This document shows, in pieces, positions 17,501 to 24,764 of a stretch of 64,000 nt of DNA. The notes below the pieces were generated by a model, which saw nothing but the letters and a program-made list of their open reading frames with translations, ran no database searches and had not been told where the DNA came from. How positions within the stretch are numbered: the stretch's first letter is position 1; each line of letters starts with the position of its first letter. The position numbers and the translations under genes are program-made. The stretch is from Lewinella sp. 4G2 (GTDB lineage: Bacteria > Bacteroidota > Bacteroidia > Chitinophagales > Saprospiraceae). Location of the stretch: positions 1,736,001 to 1,800,000 of the forward strand of contig NZ_LVWJ02000014.1 of assembly GCF_001625015.1 (NCBI RefSeq), written 5' to 3'.

Positions 17501-19445
17501 GAACTGGGAATTACTTTCAGCTAATTGGTCGTTCAATTTTTCATGGGGCCTTTTCTTTGAAGGAGGGGAACCTGAAAATAATCCAATACGTGATAAATAC
17601 GGTCAGCTAATAATGGACAAGGGATGGGATTTTAAAGCCATCTCCAGAAGAAAAGATGCCCGGATTACGCCAGACCTAATTCAAAAACTTATTGATAAGG
17701 GATGGGACTGGGAGTATTTTTCTTCGCAGAATTTTATTACTAAGGATTTTGTGTTAGAGACGCTGGGAAAAGATTGGAATTGGGTTCTGGTTAGCGAGAA
17801 TAAAAGTGTATTGTTCGAGAAAGAGTTAATCCGTACTTTGATAAAGAAGGACGTGGACGGAAGCATCAATTGGTACGTGACGTCTTCGAGCGAGCATTTT
17901 ATGATCTCCATGCAGATTCTATCTCTATTTCCAGAGAAGATTCTTCAGACACTGAACTGGTCGGCATTATCCAAGAGCGAGCACCTTGATACTACGCAGC
18001 TCGAAAATGGACTCTTGAGTCGCTTTTCAGAATACTGGGATTGGAAAATTTTAGTCGAGTACGATAATATAGACCTTTCGATAGAAGTTTTGTCTAACTA
18101 TAACAGGCTCATTCCTTCTGATACTATTTCGGAATTTACTAGGCCGGAAGTTCTCTCAAGCATTGTGCTTGACAGCATAAAGGAAAACATAGACTGGGAC
18201 ATCATTTGTAGAAGAAGTGATCTGGAGTCACTGATGTCAGATTTGGAATTTATATCTCGGAACAAGAGGTATCTGAATTGGGGTATTATAAGTAGACAAA
18301 TACATGTTGCCTTTACAAAGGAATTACTAAAGACATATTATGATTTATGGGACTGGTCGGCATTGAAAAAAAACCCAAGGATAGTAGAGAATGATGAACT
18401 GTTATCATATGTTACCAACTGTATTGAGACTGATAGTAGGCTGCATTTTTTAGACAGAATTGACCAGCAGGATTCTAATTGGTCCGGCTACATATACCAC
18501 TTTACTAATTTACCGAATGCGATTAAAGTCCTTAACTCGTCTTCAATTTTGAGCAGGGATAATGCTCTAGCAAGACTAGATAATTTTGATGATGCAGCAG
18601 GTTTAGTTGTGGGTCGGCGGAATGTCGCTCATGCATACGCCAGGTTTTACTTCAGACCGCAAACGCCGACGCAGTTTTATAATGAAGAACTTGGGCAAGA
18701 TCAGAGTAGTATCTATGAGAGAACGTACGGAAGTGCTTTGAGACTAGGACTTCCTAAATGTCCTGTCCCCATTTTTTTTAGATTTCGTCTTCAAAAGGTC
18801 CTGTTTGACAGTTCTATTGAGTACAAGGTGTCTAACGGAAATATGCAGACAAACTGGGCTAAGCCCTTAAATTTAGAAAAAGCTGTACGTGCTTTCAATT
18901 TTGATGAAGTGTACTCAGTTTTTCCTGATTTCAGAAAGTTCGGGAGTTTCGGTGGTTTCGATAGGATAGGTTTCCGCCGAGCTATGAAAAGTTACATTGA
19001 TAAGTCTCAACAAGAATTTCTTGTGAAAGACAAATTTGAATTTTCGGGGTATCACGATTTTGATATAATAGTCAAGGACGAACATGTAAGGTCTCATTTA
19101 GTTGACTTGTTAGAAGATGAAAGGCTTAAAAAAAAGGTGATTGTAGATGACAGGGAATCTAATGTCTTTCATTCTGAAAATAGGACAATAAGGGTGGATA
19201 AGGATGGGGACACAGTTAAAGTAAAGACTGACTATGAAAATGATCATAAGATCAAATTGGTCTTTGGTGAGCCATTTAATACTGTAAGTGTCGATGGACA
19301 CAACGTCAGTATTGCCGGAAAATCAATTGAATTTGAGAGTCACTTGATATTAAAGTTACAGAAAGAGCTAGACTTTAAGGTTGAATTTAAAGATTGCCTC
19401 CTTGAAAGATCCTGGGAGGTTTTTCCTTTTAAAGAAACTGCGTAG
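14595..19445 (+). CDS. Giant Trp-repeat protein with C-terminal DarT-like ADP-ribosyltransferase domain
   Basis: This 1616-residue protein has three parts. Residues ~1-400 include a possible winged-helix segment (~85-130, ending ITDWGIHAL). Residues ~440-1290 hold about 18-20 degenerate repeats centred on W-x-W or x-W followed by a Ser four to five residues later (for example WDWEYFSS, WNWVLVSEN, LNWSALSKS). Residues ~1298-1490 resemble DarT/DUF4433, the toxin that ADP-ribosylates thymidine in DNA: YH1302FTNL, ARFYFRPQTPTQFYNEE, and QQE1474FLV, whose Glu aligns with the catalytic Glu of DarT. The reading frame is intact and AT-rich. It overlaps the SF1 helicase gene by 4 bp and is followed by a macro-domain gene. 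I infer an abortive-infection effector with a repeat-based sensor. The enzyme activity is predicted, not shown. Confidence 0.8.
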   Translation: MSSQLIQFSHSWPVVVTDYIGDIRKVFEVTDLDSVICRIINETVNKEIEFDDLGLVLGFGMKTLTKFDEHIKFYKDPAEINILNKILAKCTEFNLIERVLGTSTIRITDWGIHALAQREKFEFWKCTLSSFKHASFELGEATGHFPYFDLGLEIGVRQDEKYKEPYALSAYESSLTQASKYALLNSKQRGAYIIDEVPDSNFQAKRVVYIPMEVCLYEDQTTLGFSYGGKNLKEISQSIGLESNSELRSYLQRKGLYTYLLTQDKLLSSSDMAPYVADDFFNPVFIVNSGKIDWYSEGIFNFFVAGTFADHTVWVAISEVCPVQLLVQNAPLLHGNVFWPTLTQRGESKDILSNVFLNWDLDLVLEKLSEIDLLDFLDQRLLAVPKVSSEDKNDDYMSLFPDHFWETVTEQLSDENLEKYLFQYPLSFVWITTNKETLCKRVLLEDVKWKNDVFSRQWNWVHISSSYDTGYLAKHFKRFGPYLDARRLFLQITKDEESLTRFLKSRQTSLIKEKLAAISFKLSYFHQVVLNDSTLALLEENELLGWGSNGVDGVEIHPDLVWTGTIIENYGHHIQSENACELISCRLSSIQVAIDNPDLAWDWVGIIAHYDQEEVTERWSIIQQHVGSENLATAYVTLSEKLTLVGAVDFCDRVPNADKHIVWHAICSRSTGDQIEAAYVLISEKRSSILTDEIIRLCTRKVSLNYIVEHQDLCWDWASVTRDKIPSEEIGRYFEVLAPYLDLEFIVKNIYNREQLNDLDFLRNLAEFIEERGGQTKNILWKFITEQTDPETLWSYIDKTYQSSVFHWDWTVISGSPDFLRGHIDDLRNGRSRFFIDNSSLIDWSVLVENKYFKGFLKKDKHFDNLTDWSNRVYTILNPIVNYIDWTLLSANLDITRYTPIVRAYQKHWNWDVFSEYSNIITKREGRNVVLDLERVNRFKRFLNFHVISSRSGIRISQELVFEYGHENLNWELLSANWSFNFSWGLFFEGGEPENNPIRDKYGQLIMDKGWDFKAISRRKDARITPDLIQKLIDKGWDWEYFSSQNFITKDFVLETLGKDWNWVLVSENKSVLFEKELIRTLIKKDVDGSINWYVTSSSEHFMISMQILSLFPEKILQTLNWSALSKSEHLDTTQLENGLLSRFSEYWDWKILVEYDNIDLSIEVLSNYNRLIPSDTISEFTRPEVLSSIVLDSIKENIDWDIICRRSDLESLMSDLEFISRNKRYLNWGIISRQIHVAFTKELLKTYYDLWDWSALKKNPRIVENDELLSYVTNCIETDSRLHFLDRIDQQDSNWSGYIYHFTNLPNAIKVLNSSSILSRDNALARLDNFDDAAGLVVGRRNVAHAYARFYFRPQTPTQFYNEELGQDQSSIYERTYGSALRLGLPKCPVPIFFRFRLQKVLFDSSIEYKVSNGNMQTNWAKPLNLEKAVRAFNFDEVYSVFPDFRKFGSFGGFDRIGFRRAMKSYIDKSQQEFLVKDKFEFSGYHDFDIIVKDEHVRSHLVDLLEDERLKKKVIVDDRESNVFHSENRTIRVDKDGDTVKVKTDYENDHKIKLVFGEPFNTVSVDGHNVSIAGKSIEFESHLILKLQKELDFKVEFKDCLLERSWEVFPFKETA

Positions 19446-19569
19446 AATCACTGTCGTCTACTTCAATTTTAAACTACTAAATAGTATATTGGCGAGGTTT
19501 TGAGCTGTGGTGAAAAGTTGACGATTGCTTTTTTGTAATTGTCCAAAAGATCTGCTGTTTAGTTGGGAT

Positions 19570-19577
19570 TAAATTTG
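19570..19577 (+). promoter_or_regulatory. Candidate -7 box for the macro-domain gene
   Basis: TAAATTTG is an exact match to the Bacteroidota -7 consensus TAnnTTTG and lies 22 bp before the ATG at 19600. No convincing -33 TTG was found at the usual spacing. It would let the presumed antidote be transcribed independently of the long operon. Confidence 0.35.
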
Positions 19578-19599
19578 TCTAAGTGTAAACAATTTCAAA

Positions 19600-20292
19600 A
19601 TGAATATTAGGTACATAGAAGGGAATTTGTTTAATAGTGATTGTCAAACGATAGTGAATACAGTTAACTGTGTAGGTGCTATGGGTAAAGGTATTGCGCT
19701 AGTTTTTCGATTGCGGTTCCCAAAAATGTATGAAAGATATAGGGTGAAATGTCAACTGAATGAAATTAATATTGGAAAATTATGGCTCTACAGAGATGAC
19801 GCAAAGTGGGTGTTAAATTTTCCCACAAAGAATCATTGGAGGTACGATAGTAAAATTTCATTTTTGGAAGAAGGGCTCCAAGAATTTTTGAACACTTATC
19901 ATCAAAATGGAATTACATCAGTAGCATTTCCTTTACTGGGGTCCCATAATGGAGGTCTCGATCCTGAAAGCGTTGAGAGCATAATGGTAGAGTACCTGTC
20001 TCAATGTGAAATACCGATAGAAATATATAGGTATAACTCAAATGTGACTGATGGGATGTTTGAAAAACTTAAAGATGCATTTGAGCGATTACCTTATAGT
20101 GCTATAAAAGAAGCAACTGCCCTAAGAAGAGATAAGTATCAATTATTAGCATCACTTGTAAGTGATTCAGAAATTAAATCTATGATTTCATTAGTCAATT
20201 ATAAAGGCTTAGGCTTAGGGACATTGCAAAAGTGCTTCAATTTAATTTCGGAGCAAAACGATGAAGGGCAACTTTCATTATTTACAAAGTGA
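19600..20292 (+). CDS. DarG-like macro-domain protein, presumed antidote of the DarT fusion
   Basis: Residues 1-~150 form a macro domain of the DarG/TARG1 kind, which removes ADP-ribose from DNA. It begins IRYIEGNLF, carries the NTVNCVGAMGKGIAL ligand loop (residues 20-34), and has FPTK77NHWR, where Lys77 aligns with the catalytic lysine of DarG. The second loop reads PLLGSHNGGL. A ~80-residue C-terminal part follows, ending with helical sequence; in classical DarG the C-terminal region blocks DarT directly, but this one is shorter. It sits 154 bp after the DarT-fusion gene on the same strand, has the same AT-rich composition, and probably has its own promoter. The toxin-antidote link rests on this pairing. 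Confidence 0.85.
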   Translation: MNIRYIEGNLFNSDCQTIVNTVNCVGAMGKGIALVFRLRFPKMYERYRVKCQLNEINIGKLWLYRDDAKWVLNFPTKNHWRYDSKISFLEEGLQEFLNTYHQNGITSVAFPLLGSHNGGLDPESVESIMVEYLSQCEIPIEIYRYNSNVTDGMFEKLKDAFERLPYSAIKEATALRRDKYQLLASLVSDSEIKSMISLVNYKGLGLGTLQKCFNLISEQNDEGQLSLFTK

Positions 20293-20471
20293 AAAAAGGA
20301 TGCATTTTGCCATGATTTACCACTAGTATGCAATAGTTGTAAGTGGTTGTGCTAGAATCAAATGTTACGGTTGTAAATGATACATGGCACCGGAACTAGT
20401 TTACAAACACATTTGGAGGGTAGTATATCAAATGTATCCTGCCTTAAAGACCCTGGTAGTTCCTGCGCGTT

Positions 20472-22862
20472 TTACCGCATCAAAACAAAACTCCCCTCCA
20501 CCAACTCTTCCCGACCATCATCCAACTCCAGCACGCCGAAGTACGCGTACACCCCAACCGCCGCGATCTCCCCGTTCACCTGGCCATCCCAGGCGACCGC
20601 TCCGTCGCGGGCCTCGTAGCGGAGGCCACCCCAGCGGTCGTACACTTTGAAATCGACCACCCGCCGCACGCCCCGGCCGGGGAAGATTTGGTAGCGGTCG
20701 TTCCGCCCGTCGCCGTTGGGGCTGAAGGCGGTGGGGAAGTAGGTCGTCACCCGCCGGTCCACCCGCACCGTTACGCTGGCTTCGCTGACGCAACCGGCCG
20801 CATCCGTGATTTGGAGGGTATACCGGCCGTCGGTCGTCGGCCGCAGGGTGGGGAAGGGGCAGTCGAGGCAGCTCAGGGCGGGGTCGGGTAGCCAGTTGAA
20901 GCTAACGTCCGCGGGGTCAACGGCAGCCGTCCAACGCAGGGTAACACTATCACCCAGCCCGACTACGCCGACTTCGTTGAGCTGCAGCTGCGGATCTAAA
21001 GATGGGCTAATCCTAATCTCCGGGCCCGTTGCCGTGCAGCCATTAGCGTCCGTTGCCAGGACGCTGTAATTGCCAGGAGGTAATCCTGGAAATACATCGA
21101 ATTCCGCTTCCCGCCCGTCGGCTAAGGTGTAAGTGACGGGATCGGTGCCGCCGGAACCAAAGACCTGCAGGTCCGCCACGTCAAATCCGCAACCTCCCTG
21201 CACCGCAATTGAATCGATCCGCAAAGAGGACGTGGCACCACTGACGGTGAACGTATCTCTCAATGGGCAACCATCTGCAGGAACCAACTCCACCGTATAA
21301 GTCCCGGCCGCCAGGTTGGTGATGGAAAGCCCGGTTTCTGCTAATGGATCTCCCGCCAAAGTGCGCCAGGTGGCAGTGCTGGGTGTTAGGGTCAGCTCCA
21401 CCGTTGCGGTGCCGGAATTGCCGTCGCAACTTGGGGGCTCCGTTCGTACGAAGTCCGTCACGCCCGCCGCAACGGTGGAAACATTGATGCTTTCCGTAAC
21501 GGTACCACATTCAGCCACGACTTCTACGTTGATGGTGCCCGCCGCCGTTACGAACAAGCCTGGTGTAGGGCCGGCCGTAGGGTAATTGACGGTCACGCCA
21601 TCCGGTACGTCCGGGGTAAAGACCAGTACGGGTTCCCCCGCCGTTGGGACATCGCAAATCTCAATGGTGGCCGGAAAAAGATCGGGCACCGTCCCCCCGC
21701 CCGTCGGGTCGGGAATGACGGGGGTGACCAGCACATCCGAGAGGGCGCATTCTCCGTTGAACGTGGTGCGTAGCCGGTAGTCACCGGGTTCCGTCGGGGT
21801 GAAGCTGGCGTTCGTGGCGCCGATGACGGCCACCCCGTTGCGGTACCACTGGTAGGTATACTGCGCGTCCACCGGGCCGGTGTAGACCAGCCCTCCGTTG
21901 CAACCACTGGTGGTGGCCGTCACGCTACCCAGGCTGCCCGCTTCGGCCTCTTCCAGCCGGCTGAGGCGGAAGTCATCCGTGTAGTAATAGATGCCTCCCC
22001 CTTCGACGCCGGGGAGGTCCGCAAACGTCAGGTCGAGGGGGCGGCAGATCACGATGGCTTCGTAGGCTACTTCCGCGGTGAAGTCCACCGTGAAGGGAAC
22101 CCAGCTGTTTGGGCTGCCAGAAACGCGGAAGCGGGTGATCTCTTCCCAGGGGGTGTCGTCGCCAAAACTCTCCGCGACGAAAACGTCGTTACGCTCCTGC
22201 AATTCGGCGCAACTGCGTACGCCGTAAATCGCCAGTAGGGGTTCCGGGTAGGAGTAAAGTTGGCTGATGAAGGTATCCGAAGTCAGCGTAGGTATTCCGA
22301 ACCCCAACTGGCCGGTGTAGCGATAGTCCTCCCCCACGGTCAGAGGGCCGTCCGTCAGGCACGCTGCCATTTGCTCGCCGGCGAGAAAAGAGGCGGGCGG
22401 GAAAGCAACCACGTACCCCATTCCAGCGTAGCCCGTTCCGCTGGGGATGGGCAGCGGAAGCGGCGGAAATTCCACGTTGTCGGCGTCGGTAAAACTCAGC
22501 AGGTTAAACGCGTCCGTTGTCCCTACATCCGGTTGCAACCACCCGGCCATGCAGGATACCTGGCTGATGTCATCCGGCAAACCGTTGGGGTTGGCCGTCG
22601 TGCATTCCGGGTCGCTAGTAGAGTATTCCTCAAAGGAGGGGTTTGGAAGTAAACTTGGCGTTTGGCTTAAGAGGGTGCAGGCGCAGTCCGACACATCATT
22701 CAGGTCTACCAATCCGTCTCCGTCGTCATCAATGCCGTTGTCGCAGATCTCCTGCGCGTAAGCCTGAGAGCCAATTAACAGCAGGGAAATAATCACAAGT
22801 AGTGCTTTCCGGGCCGCCGGCGTTGCGGGCGGAAAGTTTTCTAAAGTAAGGCTGGGTAGCAT
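20472..22862 (-). CDS. Secreted multidomain protein with type IX (CHU_C/type B) sorting domain
   Basis: This is an exported surface or extracellular protein of ~796 residues. The ATG at 22862 (MLPSLTLENF) gives an N-terminal signal peptide ending SQAYAQ, followed by EICDNGIDDDGDGLVDLND, a calcium-binding-like Asp-rich loop. A ~200-residue domain with paired Cys and a beta-sandwich look comes next, then Ig-like/PKD-like repeats with LxNLAAGTYTVEL phrases. The C-terminal ~90 residues (PTAFSPNGDGRNDRYQIF, then VYDRWGGL) are the gliding-motility-type sorting domain used by the type IX secretion system. A longer start at 22976 adds a basic stretch before the signal peptide and was rejected. It converges with the macro-domain gene. 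The ligand is unknown. Confidence 0.8.
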   Translation of the reverse strand: MLPSLTLENFPPATPAARKALLVIISLLLIGSQAYAQEICDNGIDDDGDGLVDLNDVSDCACTLLSQTPSLLPNPSFEEYSTSDPECTTANPNGLPDDISQVSCMAGWLQPDVGTTDAFNLLSFTDADNVEFPPLPLPIPSGTGYAGMGYVVAFPPASFLAGEQMAACLTDGPLTVGEDYRYTGQLGFGIPTLTSDTFISQLYSYPEPLLAIYGVRSCAELQERNDVFVAESFGDDTPWEEITRFRVSGSPNSWVPFTVDFTAEVAYEAIVICRPLDLTFADLPGVEGGGIYYYTDDFRLSRLEEAEAGSLGSVTATTSGCNGGLVYTGPVDAQYTYQWYRNGVAVIGATNASFTPTEPGDYRLRTTFNGECALSDVLVTPVIPDPTGGGTVPDLFPATIEICDVPTAGEPVLVFTPDVPDGVTVNYPTAGPTPGLFVTAAGTINVEVVAECGTVTESINVSTVAAGVTDFVRTEPPSCDGNSGTATVELTLTPSTATWRTLAGDPLAETGLSITNLAAGTYTVELVPADGCPLRDTFTVSGATSSLRIDSIAVQGGCGFDVADLQVFGSGGTDPVTYTLADGREAEFDVFPGLPPGNYSVLATDANGCTATGPEIRISPSLDPQLQLNEVGVVGLGDSVTLRWTAAVDPADVSFNWLPDPALSCLDCPFPTLRPTTDGRYTLQITDAAGCVSEASVTVRVDRRVTTYFPTAFSPNGDGRNDRYQIFPGRGVRRVVDFKVYDRWGGLRYEARDGAVAWDGQVNGEIAAVGVYAYFGVLELDDGREELVEGSFVLMR

Positions 22863-23270
22863 GCGTTGGGTAGGTGTAAAGTGTTGGGTAATTAATCCAG
22901 AAAGGGCGGCTCTGTATCTAATGCACACCGTTCCGAAATTAGCCCCTACGGTCCTGCGCCAAAAATGTGACCGCAATCAACCTGTTATTTCCCGTATGTC
23001 CGCCGGTTGACGCATCCTGGTTGCTCAACAGGGTATTTCCGGCCTTGGGCGCTGCCGCAGGTGCCGGGGAGGTGGGCGAGTACTGGGCGGGTGGGTGTTC
23101 GTTGAGCTGAGGAAATCGCTTGATGTTGGTGGTAGTCCCGTTAGTTTAGGGGAATGGTTCGTTGGTGCTTTGGTACTTTGGGGCTGCCGCAGTAACGTGC
23201 GGTAGCCCAAAGCACCAAAGCACCAACGAACCAAAAGGCGTTAGCCTTGACTAAGCTAAATCCAAAATCC
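22863..23270. other. Divergent spacer with two repeat types
   Basis: This ~400-bp spacer separates the minus-strand secreted protein from the plus-strand kinase, so promoters for both should lie here; I found no convincing box. It holds one dispersed 18-mer (23047-23064) and a long imperfect palindrome (23155-23233) described separately. Confidence 0.5.
23155..23233. repeat. 79-bp palindromic repeat, GGTGCTTTGG family
   Basis: The arms start TGGTTCGTTGGTGCTTTGG and end with the near-exact reverse complement. The centre carries GGCTGCCGC paired with GCGGTAGCC. A shorter relative with the same core lies at 27749-27811. It would fold into a long hairpin if transcribed, and it ends 38 bp before the kinase ATG at 23271. 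Confidence 0.8.
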
Positions 23271-24638
23271 ATGCCTTCCTCCGCCACTCACTACCTAGGC
23301 CTAGACGTCGGCACCACCTCCGTAAAAGCCTGCGTTTTTACTGCTTCCGGAGAGCTCGTCGTCGAGATTAACGAGGCCTATCCCTTGTTGCATCCGGAAC
23401 CCGGCGCGGCGGTGCAGTCCGCCTCCCAATTGCTGAGCACCTGCGGCTGCGCCCTCAAAAAAGCGGTAGCGGAGACGGACGGAGAGATCCTGGGTATCGG
23501 CTTGAGCTGCCCCATGCACAGCCTGATCCTGTTTACGGAAGGGGAGGGTTTTGACGACACGGTGTACACCTGGGCGGACAACCGCGGGGTGGCCGTGATC
23601 GACCACATCAGCGACGAACTGAAGACCGAACTGCACCGCCTGACGGGCACCCCCGTCCACCCCATGACGCCCCTCGTGACCTTCCGCTGGCTGACGGAAT
23701 ACCATCCCGAAAAAATCGCCGCCGCGACCCACCTGTACGGCCTCAAAGAACTGCTGACGCACGGCTGGATGACCGAGACCGTACTCGACGAACAACTCGC
23801 CTCCGCCACCGGATTGTACGACGCCGTGGCCGGGCAGTGGAGCGACCTCGCCCTCCGCACCGCCGCTAACCTGAGCGAAGCAGCTTATAAACAGGATGGA
23901 TTTCCCCTCCAATTACCCCCCGTTAGACCGGCCAGCTACCAACTCACTTGGAAACCCGAAATCGCCGTGGAACTAGGCGTAGCAGGCATCCCCGTCTTCC
24001 TCGGCGGCTCCGATGGCTGCCTGGCGAACCTGGGGAGCGGCGTCGACAAACCGGGAGAAGTCGCGATCACGGTGGGGACGAGCGCCGCCGTCCGCGCCAC
24101 CCACCAAACTGGCCGCGTGGACCCCGCGCACCGCCTCTTTAATTACCGGATGGACGCGGATAATTTCGCCATTGGTGGCGCCTCCAACAACGGTGGAAAG
24201 GTGATCGAATACTGGCAAAATTTACTGAGTGGCCACTTCCCGGACATCCCTTCCTTCGTGAACGCCGCCCTCGCCACCCCGCCCGATCCGGGCCTCCGCT
24301 TCACCCCCTACCTCAACGGAGAACGCGCCCCCATCTGGGATGCCGCCGCCGCCGCGGACCTGACCGGCCTCCGCGGCCACCACCAACCCGCCGAGATCGC
24401 CCGCGCCGTCGTGGAAGGCGTGACGAATAACATTGTTACCATCCTGCGAGATCTCGAAGCCGCCGTGGGGGAGACCCGCCGCATCCACGCCAGCGGCGGC
24501 TTCACGGAGAGTAAAGAATGGGTAGAGCTACTGGCTAAGCTTTCCGGCCGCGAGGTGGTGGTAGCCGAGACGGGGCAGGCGAGTGCGTACGGGGCTGCGT
24601 TGGTGGCACGGCGGGCAATTAATTCGCGGCTGGACTAA
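23271..24638 (+). CDS. gntK: FGGY-family carbohydrate kinase, probably gluconokinase
   Basis: This is an ATP-dependent sugar kinase of the FGGY family (455 residues from the ATG at 23271). The N-terminal phosphate loop is YLGLDVGTTSVKA. The segment TGTPVHPMTPL is characteristic of gluconate kinases of the GntK type and separates it from xylulokinase. The C-terminal ATPase half has GGSDGCLANLGSG, TVGTSAAVR and HASGGFTESKEW. It would phosphorylate D-gluconate to 6-phosphogluconate in the cytoplasm. The alternative start at 23247 adds only eight residues before the conserved fold. No gluconate permease or regulator is adjacent, so the substrate is inferred from sequence alone. A large palindrome lies directly upstream. 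Confidence 0.7.
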   Translation: MPSSATHYLGLDVGTTSVKACVFTASGELVVEINEAYPLLHPEPGAAVQSASQLLSTCGCALKKAVAETDGEILGIGLSCPMHSLILFTEGEGFDDTVYTWADNRGVAVIDHISDELKTELHRLTGTPVHPMTPLVTFRWLTEYHPEKIAAATHLYGLKELLTHGWMTETVLDEQLASATGLYDAVAGQWSDLALRTAANLSEAAYKQDGFPLQLPPVRPASYQLTWKPEIAVELGVAGIPVFLGGSDGCLANLGSGVDKPGEVAITVGTSAAVRATHQTGRVDPAHRLFNYRMDADNFAIGGASNNGGKVIEYWQNLLSGHFPDIPSFVNAALATPPDPGLRFTPYLNGERAPIWDAAAAADLTGLRGHHQPAEIARAVVEGVTNNIVTILRDLEAAVGETRRIHASGGFTESKEWVELLAKLSGREVVVAETGQASAYGAALVARRAINSRLD

Positions 24639-24764
24639 CACTATCGGTTTAGCTCCCGTCCAGTTGGCGTAGACCGCTAAACCAACGTGGGCCTTTCCCA
24701 CCGGCTGCCTTCCGCTGAAACTTTGCGCGGAGACACCTGACTATACCCCATTCAATCATTTACC

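Noticed and set aside
1524-20292. BREX or DISARM assignment for the defence cluster
   Set aside because: PglZ, BrxA/BrxB and BrxL are absent, as are DUF1998 (DrmB) and phospholipase D (DrmC) genes. Only a DUF499 and a SNF2/methylase pair are shared in part.
20377-20650. Two plus-strand frames near the convergent end after the macro gene
   Set aside because: Both mostly overlap the minus-strand CHU_C domain and have unnatural Pro/Ser/Arg-rich composition.
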